Assembly (NCBI GenBank): GCA_964017065.1
Contig: OZ024792.1
Location: forward strand, 7,715,385-7,779,384
DNA: 64,000 nt
Direction of reading: 5' to 3'
Source: Haliclona indistincta
Lineage: Eukaryota; Porifera; Demospongiae; Haplosclerida; Chalinidae
A program made the translations under genes and the position numbers. The notes below the pieces were generated by a model. It saw only the letters and a program-made list of their open reading frames with translations, was not told the origin of the DNA and did no database searches. Of the stretch, positions 9,812 to 30,276 are shown piece by piece (position 1 is the stretch's first letter; the number at the start of each line of letters is the position of its first letter).

Positions 9812-12021
9812 TCAGTGTAGAATGCCATTACTAAACACTCACCTTTCATCTTCTGCATCACTGTCTGTGGTGTCTCCTTCATCTTCATGATTGCTCTCAC
9901 TTTCTTCCTCCTCTTCTCCGTGATCAAACAGTGATTTTTGCTCCTTGCCGATATCAAATCCAAACGCAGACATCACCTGACCAGGAGTACTGCTAGTAGC
10001 AGCTGGAACTACAAAGTGTCAAAATATGAAGTAATGATACAGACACTACCATAGACAATACCGTATAGCGGGTAATTTTAGAGGGTCAAAATTTTGGCGA
10101 ATGACCCAGATTTTTGCATTTTGGCGAATTTAATTTTGGCGTCAAGTGTCTGCAATAGAATTGCAGGTTTTGGCGATTTTTTGGTGAATGCTTGACGATT
10201 CGCCAAATTCAACAAAGTTTCCTCCCACCAAAATTACCCGCTATACGATATACCTTCTGCTTCCAATGGTTCTTTTACTGAAAAGGTACAATCCTGAAGA
10301 AGTCAGTAGAATACTAATTCTATTCTTACCAACTCATACCTTGTATCGTGGTCTCCGCTTGATCAGCTCCATCATCTGTTGAAAGGGAGCTCCTTGAATT
10401 TCTAGTGAAAGAAAATTATCACTATCATCATATTCAACACTAAAATACCTTTGGTCAATCTTAGCTGGAGGAGTTTTTCAGCTTCTTGGAGTGATAATTT
10501 AAACTCTTCTTTTACAGCTGAGCTCAGTCCTGCCTTCTGTACAGGGAAACCTATCAACTACTGCTGTTATTGTACCAGGCATTCTTACTATGTATGAGTC
10601 TCTCTCAGCTGTGCTATAAGATGCTATATTTTTCTTTTTTCCAGTGAAGCGACCTGTAATCCCTGTTCTGTTAGAGAAAAATTAATGCACGAAGCATCGA
10701 GGCTTATTCTTGTTCTTACGGCTCTTTATCAGACCATCCCAAAAAGTAAACTTGAATCCTTTTTGTTTTAATAACAATATTTGACAGCTGCAAGTATCAT
10801 AATGCCCATCACATTAATTTGGAGAATTCAGATTTGCATCACAAATACAAATTATAATAGGAGCAATACCAGTGATGGCCAAAATGGGTGAGACCCTTGC
10901 TTTACCCACAGTAGATCATTTTTCTTCAGATTGTTGACTGAAAACAGTTTATAAACACACTTGTGTAAGTACTGTATTTTGCTCACTGATAATCTCTTTA
11001 GCTGAGAGGTCAACCACTGGCAACTCATCTGTCTCATCATCACTATCCGATGCTGTTGATTGAACACTGATGCTGTGAAACGACGGTGTGTGTGAATTTA
11101 TACTGGAGCTTTCAATACTGTTTGAGGCAGCATCCTTTGGTGTGCTAGTGATGAGCTTGATGGGAACTGAGTGGTGCGATGAGGGAGAAGAAGAGCTTCT
11201 CCTTCTGGCTGAAATAGCTGGTGTGGAGATGTTGAAAAGACTGTTCTCAACGAGAGCATCATAAGAAGCAACACTATATCCGAGGAGTCTCTGGTTCACC
11301 TCACTGCAGTGTCTCTTTGGTTCACCATTTGTTTCTTCTGGCGAACCACTGCTCTTCTTTCTCTTGGAAACAAACGGAGAGGCGTGGGACGAAGTAGTGA
11401 GGATGTCTGTTGGATAAGATCCGCTGACACCAGCAGATGCAGTACAGCTGAAACTATTGCTGGTAGTATCAATACTGCTGTAAGAAGCATTCGATTCATC
11501 AATAGCATTAACATCTTCCTCAGTGATGACCTCTCCTCCTGTACTCTTGATAAAACCAATAGCATCTTTCACTGCCTGCTCAAATAATTCCAAATTTGTT
11601 TTTTCTGTGATATTATTATGACACACAGTGACACGGTGCATGGTGACTCTACTTACTTCTCTTTAGCTTTTTTCGTCCTGTCCTAACCATTTTAGCTACA
11701 ACAAGTTTAGTGAACGGTGTCAGAGTGTGTAATGGCTTATCATAGCTGAGTGGAAATACAGCAGTACAATACAGAATTCCTATAAAAACTCACTCAAGTT
11801 TGTCCTGAAAGGATTCTAAAGAAGCCGTGCCTTCCTCGACCTTAGTCACCTGCACATCATCTGAATCTTGCCTGGTTGTTAGTATACTGACAGTACGTTA
11901 CCTTGCAAGGCCAAGGAGGATAGTTATTGTCGACTTTGCACCACACAACATCTCCTACAGCAACGCCAGGGCCTGCTGGGTGCTCAGGCTCTGAACAAGA
12001 CCTAGAAAAAGAACTGCTCAT
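9199..12021 (-). CDS. PWWP3A: PWWP3/MUM1-like chromatin protein with two PWWP-type segments
   Basis: About 11 exons. Exon 1 (complement 11902-12021) encodes MSSSFSRSC followed by VGDVVWCKVDNNYPPWPCK, a first PWWP-like fold. A long Ser/Thr-rich exon (about 10980-11610) follows. A canonical PWWP comes next: NDLLWVKQGSHPFWPSLV near 10870-10930, continued by IQVYFLGWSDKEP near 10735-10785. Later exons encode KEEFKLSLQEAEKLLQLR, MMELIKRRPRYK, an acidic region and a C-terminal block YAYDVLLPEAIVRAISKVE. That block matches the LLPEAII.AIS element of vertebrate MUM1/PWWP3 proteins, which also have a degenerate PWWP at the N-terminus. Human PWWP3A binds nucleosomes and is linked to DNA-damage response. 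One junction near 9600-9700 is unresolved. Introns carry a GA/CT microsatellite and a miniature element. Confidence 0.75.
9721..9812. repeat. GA/CT dinucleotide microsatellite in PWWP3 intron
   Basis: About 90 bp of GA on +, which is CT on the coding strand. It lies directly upstream of the candidate acceptor tttcttgggcag (complement, near 9703). Confidence 0.95.
10059..10250. mobile_element. Miniature inverted-repeat element (TACCGTATAG family), copy 2
   Basis: About 192 bp with termini TACCGTATAGCGGGTAATTT on the left and, on the complement, TATCGTATAGCGGGTAATTT on the right. It lies inside an intron of the PWWP3-like gene. The interior repeats TTTTGGCGAA-like words where copy 1 has TTCGCGAA, so the ends match but the middle has diverged. 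It is non-coding. Confidence 0.75.
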
Positions 12022-12078
12022 TTTTGAACAGAAGGTGAAACCACACCTCAACACCGCCCACAGCGCGCTATAGCTACC
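12022..12078. promoter_or_regulatory. 57-bp divergent promoter, PWWP3-like / BCS1L
   Basis: Only 57 bp separate the two start codons, which point outward. The stretch includes acaccgcccacagcgcgctatag, with a GC-rich core (caccgccc) of the kind used in CpG-type bidirectional promoters. No TATA box is obvious. Transcripts of the two genes must start within or beyond each other's 5' ends. Confidence 0.6.
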
Positions 12079-13341
12079 ATGCCGCTCGCAGACTACCTCT
12101 CCACTTTGAAGGACAACCCGTACTTTGGGGCTGGATTCGGGCTTGTAGGTATCGGGGCAGTAATGGCAATAGCAAGGAAAGGCCTTCAGATTGGATTGGT
12201 GGTCTTTAGACGACAGTACATGACAACACTTGAGGTGCCCAGTAAGGACAAGAGCTACACGTGGTTGCTGCAGTGGATTACGGAAAGTGCCACAAGAACT
12301 CAGCATATTAGTGTAGACACCAGTTTCCGACAGCACGAAAACGGCAAGATTGATACTCAGTTCCGCTTTGTGCCAAGTCCTGGTGTGCACTTTATGTGGT
12401 ACAAAAGAACTCTTATTAGAATAGAGCGAAATAGAGAGAAACAAATGATTGACCTGAATTCAGGCACTCCTTGGGAAACTGTTGTATTAACATCACTTGG
12501 GCGAAACAAGCTAGTGTATTGTGACATGCTCGAGGAGGCTAGACAGAAAGCACTCAAATACCAAGAGGGTAGAACCATAATGTACACAGCAATGGGATCA
12601 GAGTGGAGACAGTTTGGCTATCCAAGAAAGAAACGACCACTCTCGTCGGTCATATTAGATGATGGTGTTGCCGAGAGAATCGTTGAAGATGTGAACGAGT
12701 TCACTAGAAACCCAATGTGGTACACAGAGAGAGGGATTCCTTATCGTCGTGGTTACCTCTTGCATGGTCCACCTGGTTGTGGGAAGAGCAGCTTCATCAC
12801 AGCATTAGCTGGTCACCTTGAGTATAGTATCTGCTTGCTTAACCTCAGTGACAGGCATCTTACGGACGATAGGTTGAACCACTTGCTCATAACGGCACCA
12901 GAACAGTGCATAATCCTCCTCGAAGATGCAGATTCTGCATTTGTTAGCAGAGAAGAAACAAAGGAGATGAAGTCAGCTTACGAGGGGCTCAGTCGACTGA
13001 CACTAAGCGGTTTACTTAATGCACTTGACGGCGTAGCATCAACTGAAGGCCGTGTGGTATTTATGACTACAAACTATCTGGAACGACTAGATCCCGCTTT
13101 AATTCGACCGGGAAGAATTGACCTGAAACAGTTAATTGGACATGCTTCGTCATCTCAGCTTGTTAAAATGTACTCCAGGTTTTATCCAACTGACTCTTTA
13201 GAGAAAGCAGAACAGTTTGCTGAAGGAGTTCTGAAGCTAGGCCGTCCTGTGAGCCTAGCGCAAGTACAGGGTCTCTTTATGTTTCACAAGAATGACAGTA
13301 GTGACGTACTCAGCAACATAGGCAGATTATACAGTTTATGA
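12079..13341 (+). CDS. BCS1L: BCS1-like AAA ATPase, mitochondrial complex III assembly
   Basis: A single exon of 420 residues (human 419). It begins [19 protein letters not shown] with one N-terminal membrane segment (about residues 15-40), followed by the BCS1-specific domain ([34 protein letters not shown]). The AAA domain has Walker [10 protein letters not shown] (near residue 230), Walker [13 protein letters not shown] (near 280), sensor-1 [21 protein letters not shown] and the arginine finger within it. In known cells it lies in the inner mitochondrial membrane and moves folded Rieske iron-sulfur protein into complex III. The gene shares a 57-bp promoter with the PWWP3-like gene and has an AATAAA 4 bp after its stop. 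It appears intact. Confidence 0.95.
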   Translation: MPLADYLSTLKDNPYFGAGFGLVGIGAVMAIARKGLQIGLVVFRRQYMTTLEVPSKDKSYTWLLQWITESATRTQHISVDTSFRQHENGKIDTQFRFVPSPGVHFMWYKRTLIRIERNREKQMIDLNSGTPWETVVLTSLGRNKLVYCDMLEEARQKALKYQEGRTIMYTAMGSEWRQFGYPRKKRPLSSVILDDGVAERIVEDVNEFTRNPMWYTERGIPYRRGYLLHGPPGCGKSSFITALAGHLEYSICLLNLSDRHLTDDRLNHLLITAPEQCIILLEDADSAFVSREETKEMKSAYEGLSRLTLSGLLNALDGVASTEGRVVFMTTNYLERLDPALIRPGRIDLKQLIGHASSSQLVKMYSRFYPTDSLEKAEQFAEGVLKLGRPVSLAQVQGLFMFHKNDSSDVLSNIGRLYSL

Positions 13342-13344
13342 GTC

Positions 13345-13350
13345 AATAAA
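13345..13350 (+). terminator. Polyadenylation signal AATAAA of BCS1L
   Basis: AATAAA lies 4 bp after the BCS1L stop codon. A second AATAAA follows at 13406-13411. The reverse-strand equivalent (tttatt, 13398-13403) can serve the convergent gene. Confidence 0.6.
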
Positions 13351-13476
13351 TCGTATGTATGAATAATCAGCAAAGAGCATGAAATGGTACCATGCGTTTA
13401 TTTTTAATAAAGAAAATTATAAAGTGTGGAGGGTAATGTTTTGTGTGCCTAAATTTGATGTATCAGATGTTTTGAG

Positions 13477-14337
13477 CTAGTTGATAGCTGTCATTCGTCC
13501 ATTGATATCCCAGTTTTTACTGGTTCCTAGAATAGTAGCTCCTCCATTTTCTATGTTAATCTTATACAACCTCTTGTCTTTACCAATACCGTAGAGCGAT
13601 CCTCGAAACCAAACCAATGAGCGTGACCCAGTGAAAATTCCTCCATTGCTCAATTTTGAAGCAACTCTGCCTGTCCCAGCATCTATTATATTAACATCTC
13701 CAACCGAGTCAATGGCGTATACATAATTATTTGGTGATGATGTCACTGCAGTAGCATTGCCTGGTCCAAGAGTTGTTCCATCTCCTTTAGCAGAGATTAG
13801 CACCCAATTTTCATCAGCACCGATAAGGTATTCATAATCAGATTTACCATTAATCGCAGCCAAGTCAAGAGGATAGATTCCTACCGAGCCCCATCGCTCC
13901 ATTGATGTGGTATTTCTCTCAACAGTGATCCTGTATAATCGTGCACATCTGTCTTTTATATCACCGATAGTTGCATACAAATATCTTTCTTTCTGTACCA
14001 TAGCAGTTGCTCTTGAATAGGCACCACCGTGACCAAGCAATGTGAATTTTTTTTCGTGTATTTCGTACAGTCCGGATCTCCTCACTGCAAAAAGCCTGTT
14101 ATTATAGGAAGCCAAGCAGCTTGTCCCTGACCATTTTCCACTAGATATTTCTTCAAATTTTCCATCAATGAAAACACGCCACATTTTCCCATTTCCATAG
14201 TAGTATATCTGTAGATCAGTATAAGCACAATAGGTTATGTTACATGCTGGCATACTTACCCCTTCTCTTAGGGCATGGTTGACTTGAAATAATGTGATGG
14301 CTGCAATGCAGATCAGTATCAAGCTGTATCTCGCCAT
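13477..14337 (-). CDS. Secreted propeller-like protein of unknown function
   Basis: A single exon of 286 residues. The N-terminus MARYSLILICIAAITLFQV is a clear signal peptide, with likely cleavage after NHA. The mature chain has recurring short blocks of about 40-50 residues, such as NNRLFAVRRSGLYEI, RYLYATIGDIKDRCARLYRI, NNYVYAIDSVGDVNI and GSLYGIGKDKRLYKIN, that look like blades of a beta-propeller of the tectonin or tachylectin-2 kind. Possible N-glycosylation sites are NIT, NTT and NAT. Tectonin-like secreted proteins often bind sugars, but no specific ligand can be inferred here. It converges on BCS1L (135 bp between stops) and diverges from the RA/PDZ gene (187 bp between starts). I do not recognise an orthologue. 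Confidence 0.75.
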   Translation of the reverse strand: MARYSLILICIAAITLFQVNHALREGVSMPACNITYCAYTDLQIYYYGNGKMWRVFIDGKFEEISSGKWSGTSCLASYNNRLFAVRRSGLYEIHEKKFTLLGHGGAYSRATAMVQKERYLYATIGDIKDRCARLYRITVERNTTSMERWGSVGIYPLDLAAINGKSDYEYLIGADENWVLISAKGDGTTLGPGNATAVTSSPNNYVYAIDSVGDVNIIDAGTGRVASKLSNGGIFTGSRSLVWFRGSLYGIGKDKRLYKINIENGGATILGTSKNWDINGRMTAIN

Positions 14338-14524
14338 TTCACTGTTGTGGAATCTGCAGATATTTTACTACCTGGAAGCTTCTATTCGTACAATTTTTCA
14401 GGAAGTTTGTCACATTGCCAAACGAGCTAGCACTAGCAGTAATCCGATCATAGATTTTCGTGAATACAGTTATCTAACCACAAGAAATGGGTGTGGCTCG
14501 AGTTGTTTGCCAGCTAGTGCAGTC

Positions 14525-17500
14525 ATGGCGGCCCACCATATCGCAGTAGACGCGGCTGTTCTTGGAGTCGAGAAGAAGCAAGTGCGCATTCTCATCAATG
14601 CAGCAACAACGGCAATGGATGTTGTTCGCAGCGTAATAAAGCAGTGTGCATTATCGACTATGCCTGGACAGTATTCTTTGTGGATGTTGAACAGCATGGG
14701 CAAAGGTACACGATTTTTACCCAACTGTACCAAGACAGTTTATATTTGCAAATAGAGAAACCTCTTCAAGGAACTGACAAAGTGCTTGCATTGATCTCTC
14801 AGCAACACAATCCAAACAAAATCCTGTTTGAGTTACGCATTCGATCAAGTGGAGTCATTCGAGTGTATCATCAGCTGAAAGGTAAGACCAGCAGTACATG
14901 ATACTGCACATTAGTCACATTATATCATTTTCTCCATTACTAGGCGATTACCAATCATTCGATAGCTTGATAGTAACTCCAAAGATGTCAGTGAGAGACG
15001 TGATCATGATCATTCTCAACAAGTTGATGATCACAGACAATGCTCACAACTTCATTCTCGTAGAAAGAGGTCAAGGAACAAGTGAGTTCTGAAAAAAAAA
15101 CTGTAACAAAACTGATTTTGTGTAATTATTGTAGGTCATCCATTGGCTCCTAGTGAATGTCCTCTACATCTCGCTTACTCTTCGTTTGAGCTCATTTCAT
15201 TTCGAGAGGTAAGAAGTATTCATAATCGTCATCTTGTGTGCATTTACTACGATTTGTATTTCATGTGTAGGCAGCTCCGTTATTCAAGAGTGATAGTCGC
15301 CCCGAGGAATTCCAACGGACCAAGACCAGCCTGCACCATCTCAAGAGATTGACGTCAATCAAGGTCAACAGGCTACCTGAAGTCCCGCCTTCAAGAACGC
15401 TTCCAAAACCAACAGAGACTAGAGTCTTACCGCAATACTCTTTATCTGGCAGTACTTTGCCTGCTATGCCTTCCACTCAGCGACTGGATGAGTTGCAAGA
15501 ACAGCTTCTCTCTAAATCTGATCGTGTCGCTGCTCTCCACACATTGAGTCCCACCAGAAGACCTCAGCAACTATCAGCAACGAACGTTTCTCATGAGCTC
15601 ATTGTAGACCAAGCCCTTGCCGAGCAGAATGTGAAACAGCAACGAGTCATTAACGATCTCTTAGAAGAGATCGAATCACACATTCAAAAGATTCGCTCAC
15701 AGTCTGAAACAATTCAAGCCCTTTCGATCTGGGAGCCACGAGCACACGCTGCTCAAAAGAGAATGAATGAGCTACTCTCTGCCTCACAACTGTCAGAGGA
15801 AAAGCTTTTTGCAATGGAGCAGTCACTTTCTGAGAAAGAAGAGATGATAGATTCTTTGTTGGCTAAGCTAGAGGCTAGTCCTAGCTCAAAGCTTGCTACC
15901 TTGGATAGTCAGCTGCAAACCAAGCGACTCAAAGTGATGGAACTAGAAGAAGAGGTTCATGAGAGCAGGAGAAAACTCAGCATGACTTCTCAGCAACTAG
16001 CTAACAATTCTGGCACTCTGGAAGTTCAAGCTTCTCGAATTGCAGAGCTTAAAGAAGCCATCTCTTCTCTGCAACGGATCAACTACCAACAGAAGGAGCG
16101 AATCACTTCACTGCACTCTGTTCTGACAGAAAAGGATTCTGCTCTTGCTAGACTCAATGATAGCTTGGCTGCTGCAGAGAAGCACAACTCAGAAATAGAA
16201 AAGAAATTGGACGACTGTTCTTTGCAAGACTTGTTCTCAACGCTTCAAGAACGGATTGTTCTTCCAGTTGAAGTTCAAAAGGAATCAAAACGGGCATCAC
16301 TTGGATTCAAGTTCAAAACTGTCTCTACACCGGTGTCTATGAAAGTCCCCCGTGTCATCGTTACCACCTCAAGCCTGTCTTCAATCGAAGCTAATGATGA
16401 AATACTTGAAGTGAACGGACATCTTTGCAGTCGCTCTAGTGAACACACGAAGGCTATCTCTCTGCTCAAAGATGCTACTGGAACTATCAGAGTAGTTATT
16501 GGACGGGAGAGCCAACCTGTTTCTCAGATTCAGTTGCAGCTACAGCAAGCCAATGCTTCTATCAGTGAACTAGAGACGAAGTTAGACAGCAGCAGAAGGA
16601 TGGCAATGGAGCAAACAGAAGCTTTGACTGCTTGTGAAGAAGAACTAGACAGTACAAAAGCTCTACTGATTAGTGCTGAAGAAGGCACGACCAAGACAGG
16701 TGTCGAAGTAGAAACTCTTGAGCGACTCTTACAAGAAACCACAGAGAAAGAAAAAGAAGCAAAGGCTGAGATCGAACAGCTCCGACAGCAAATAGATGCG
16801 CAGCTTTCTGACAGTCGTGCAAGTAACCAAAAGCTAGCCAAGACATACCAAGAAAAATTTGAAAATGAGAAGGAGCAGCTAGTCTTTGAACATCTCAAAG
16901 ATTCTCAAAAAGCAGCTGCTCAAATACACGACTTAACATCAGAAAACACTTCTCTTCAGGAAAAGCTCAGAGAACAGCAGACAGAAGTACAAAAATTATC
17001 AGCCAATCTCACAAGTACGCAGAAGAAATTCTTGGCCTCTTCACAGGAGAACGATGCAGACAAACGTGAGCTTGTTCAGTTGCAGCAAAGACTAGAAATA
17101 CTCACTAAAAGAGAAACGCTCTTACAGCAACAAGTTGAAGAATCAAATGCTGAGTTGACAAAGCTAAAACAAGCAAGTCAGGAGTCTACTGCATCACTCA
17201 CAACACAAAACCAGTTGCTCAGAGATGAGCTAGCTCGATCGCAAGCCAGCATGAGCGAGGAACTTGACTCAGCAGAGAAAAGTGTATCAGAGATGAAGAG
17301 TCTTCACTTAGAACTTGAACTGCAAAGAGAACAACTGTTGAGCAGTGAAAGCAACCGGTCTTCGCTCCAACAGAATATCGACTCACTTCAAGAACAGAAA
17401 GCCAGCCTACTCCAGCAGTTTGAAAGTATTCAAGAGGAGAAATCAAAACTCACTGAAAGACTGGTATCCCTTGAAGAAAGCAAAACGGATGTTGAAAACA

Positions 17501-19446
17501 GATTGGAATCAAAGCAGTCTGAGTGTGCCATGATTTATCAAGAACTGGCTTCTCTTAAGAAAGCTGTTCAAAGTAGCGATGAAGTTTCAACCAAACTAAA
17601 AGAGGATCTTCAAGCGAAACTATCTGATAAAGATCAACAGCTTACCTCTAGCCAACAGCATGTTGAGAAACTATTGGCTGAACGAATGAGCACATCACAA
17701 GAGGTTCTTAGACTGTTGGAGGAACTCTCAGCTAAAGATGAAATGACAAAAAATGACAAGAAAACAGCAGAAAAAGCTAAAAGTGAACTTCAAGAACAGC
17801 TTCGACAAAGAGAGGAAGAACTAGCTGCCATCCAAAGCGAAAAGGAGCAGAGATTAACTGAGTTAACTAGCAAACTAGAGTCTCTACAAACAGAGGTTGC
17901 CGAGCAAACAGGCATAAATGAAAAATTGGAACAAGAAAATAGTGATTTTGCTTCCTCTACAGCTCATCTTACTTCAAAGCTTGCTTCAACTGAGGAGAAA
18001 GTCGAACAAATGAAGCGCGAGCTCCAGACAGTGCAGGCTAATATAGCTGCTAGTGAACAGACTCTTAAAAGTACCCAAAAAACCTGTGATGCTAAGGTTG
18101 AAAGTGTTCAGATGGAGATGAATGATGTCCTCGGTCGTCTAACTGAGTCGATGGTTGCACGCAAGCAGCTGGAGCAGCAAATCAAGACACAAGAAGACTC
18201 CGTGACTGCTCTGACTGAAGTTGAGGCACAGCTGCAACGCGAGTGTGAAAGACTACAGCATTCACTGGTGTCTGCTGAAACCAAGGCGTCGACTATGGCG
18301 GAGAAAAACGATGAATTAGAGAAAGCTTACAATCAGTTGGTGATCATAGACCAACAGCTGAGTGATTCTGAAGCGAGCTTGAAGACATCTTTGTTGTCTG
18401 CTCAGGAGGATAAGGAAGCATTAGAGACTGATCTGGCTGATGTCAAGCAACAGCTTGAAGAAGACAGGTTGAATGAAATTAGGTCTCAGGAGAAAGTTGT
18501 CAAGTTAGAACGTTCCAATGCAGAGTTACAGAGCACTATTGAGCAGCTCCAGACAGCACAGCAAGCTCTGCAAGCATCCATCAATTCTGTGGGAGATGAA
18601 AAGGATCAGGAAATTGTTCGGCTGAGAGAAGAGGCAATGACAGTCACAGAGAAACTACGAAATGCTAAAAAAGCACTTGAGGACCAAGTTGTGAGAACCT
18701 GCCAGATTGAGAAACAATTGGAGGCTTCTCAAAATTCAAAGGCAGCTGCCAAGAATGCATTAAGTTTGCTACAGGATGAGAACAGTGCTATCAAAGAGGA
18801 GTTATCCACTGCTCAGTCAACAGTTTCGCAAATGGTGGGCTTAAAGGAAAGAATCTCCAGCCTAGAGTCATCATTAGAAGCCAAGAATGATAGACTGAGT
18901 GAGCTAGTGGAGCAAGCACAAGCTGATGCTGCAAATTTATCTAGTCTACAAGATGAGAAACAAGAGCTCACTTCACAATTATCTGAGCTAGCTAACACTA
19001 AAGTTAGTCTCGCTGAGAAGCAAACCGATATCGATCAACTGCAGCAACAGCTGTTGGGTGTCAGAAGAGAACTGCAACAGCTCCAGTCTGAGCGAGATGA
19101 GTTGAATAGAGAGATGGCTGAACTAGCCTCAATAAAACTAGCGTTAGCAGAGAAAGAGAGTAAACTGCAAGAATTGAAGCACACTCTCTCAGAGGAGACC
19201 AAGACAGCTGCCCATGTGAAAGAGGAGAGAGATCAGTTGATGACCACGCTAAGGAAATTAGAAGTTGAGAAACGAACTGCATCTCTGCAGAAACCTCCAC
19301 CGCCTAAATCAGCGAAATCTGGCAGCAAGCAAGACCTTGCAAAAGCTGTCCAAGAATTAAAAGATGAGAATTGGCGTTTGAACGAGTACATTGAACGGTT
19401 ACTGCAAGACATTCTTGAGAAAGCACCACATATATTAGAAAAATAG
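14525..19446 (+). CDS. Double Ras-association, PDZ, long coiled-coil protein
   Basis: Exons 14525-14881, 14944-15081, 15135-15208 and 15271-19446 give about 1581 residues. Exon 1 encodes a ubiquitin-like RA domain (KQVRILINAATTAMDVVRSV, then VEQHGQRYTIF and SLYLQIEKPLQG), but its two halves are in different frames, shifted near 14682. Exons 2-4 encode a second RA-like domain (SFDSLIVTPKMSVRDVI, NFILVERGQG). A proline-rich linker and a coiled coil follow. A PDZ domain lies at about 16255-16510 (SLGFKFKTVS, IEANDEILEVNGHLC, KAISLLKDATGTIRVVI). Then come about 950 residues of nearly unbroken heptad coiled coil rich in E, Q, K and L. Tandem RA plus PDZ recalls afadin, but the FHA and DIL domains are absent. 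A role as a Ras/Rap-responsive scaffold is an inference. The start has a good context, gtcATGG. Confidence 0.75.
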
Positions 19447-19466
19447 CCTTTTTATCTGATATTATT

Positions 19467-20109
19467 GGGGCGAGCCTGAGCGAGCCCCATACTGGTCGAA
19501 AACGTCCCCCGCGCTATCTATCTATCTATCTATCTATCTATATGTATGTATGCGTACGTCATTCCGTAAATGCCCCCGCGTTGTAATTCACCGGATGGTT
19601 TCAATTTTACTCAACTGAGCATGAGACTGAGCAAGCGCGCGCAAAGATCGAGAAGGAGCATGACGATCGACGCGACGTGATGCAGAGACTGAAGAACAGA
19701 GATAGGTTAGGCTAGAGAGAAGAAGCACGAGCGACGTGATGTCAGAGAGACTGAAGAACAGAGAGAGGTTAGGCCAGAGAGAAGGAGCATGAGCGACGTG
19801 ATGCAGAGACTGAAGAATTACAGAGAGCGGTTAGGCTACAGCCATGCTACAGCAAATGAGAGAGAAGGAGCTGAGCGACGTGGTGGAGAGACCAAGGAAC
19901 AGAGAGATGACAGCTGCAGCAAATGAGAGAGATGCCGCATGAACGACGTGGTGCAGAGACTGAGGAACAGAGAGAGGACAGGCTGCTGAGTGCAGCAAAT
20001 CAGCCTTCACTCGACTGCGGCACAATCAGTGCATCACGCCTTCCCAAATGCACCTCCTCGGCTAAATGCCTACTTATGGCTACCAACACTACTCTCTCAG
20101 GCTCGCCCC
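19467..20109. mobile_element. TIR element carrying a decayed repeat-protein array
   Basis: The left end GGGGCGAGCCTGAG (19467-19480) is matched exactly by the inverted right end CTCAGGCTCGCCCC (20096-20109). Inside, about 19650-20000 holds 5-6 diverged units of about 60 bp (core gagcgacgtgatgcagagactgaagaacagag). Read in frame, units give residues like EHERRDAETEEQRERLG, a 20-residue repeat, but unit lengths and stops break the frame. A CTAT tetranucleotide run lies at 19514-19541. No transposase is present, so it is non-autonomous. The core word gcctgagtgag recurs alone near 35393 and 56229. Confidence 0.65.
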
Positions 20110-20770
20110 ACAAATGTCCTGCATTTCACTAGTTTATATTCATTCCTGTGTTTTTTAACTACGTTGCTCAGAATAAAAGTATTTCCTCTAAGTCTTTATG
20201 GATGCAGGAGGTTGAAATGCAGCCACTCCCAGCACGAGGTGGGAGGGGCTGGTTAGCTCGTGGTGCCGGGGTATTAAATAACCAATCGTTTGTATCGAGT
20301 CGCCGTCTTCTTTGTCAAAGGCCTTCGATAGAGCAATCAAAAGCTAATCGGTGTTGTCGGTGACTATATTCGCCTTCTGTGCGACAGCGCTGTGTACTGA
20401 TCGAGCAGTATCCGCCCTCATCTTCCATAATCTCTTGATCTAGGGAGTGGGCGAGCGATCGCGAGGTGAGTCAACTGTGAAGCGGATTGCAACTACCGTT
20501 ATCTATGCAACTACCATTATCTATGCAACTACAAACTTAGTTCGACTTATGCTTAAGTTTACGATTCGTGCATGCATACAGCCGGTCTCTTCTGGAATGT
20601 GTTTTTTACAGTTGAACACGCAACTGTTTGGTAACCGAGGGCATGATAATTCAGCATTAGTCTAGGTATACTATAGTATTTTGTAATAACTGTTGCAAAC
20701 GAGTAGAGTTTAGTTACACATGAATACACTAAAGATAAATCAATATTATTTCTCCTGATGCCTGCTGTAG
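20110..20770 (+). promoter_or_regulatory. Ferlin upstream region and 5' UTR intron
   Basis: No ORF of note. The ferlin ATG follows directly on an acceptor (gatgcctgctgtag), so a 5' untranslated exon must lie in this stretch or in the TIR element to its left. A small repeat, aactaccnttatctatgc, occurs twice near 20489-20530. A candidate donor (gcgaggtgagtc) lies near 20461-20470. Confidence 0.45.

Positions 20771-30276
<9,506 letters not shown>

Noticed and set aside
11309..11587. 92-residue + frame opposite the PWWP3-like long exon
   Set aside because: It is the antisense of a Ser/Thr-rich coding exon and has no recognisable content.
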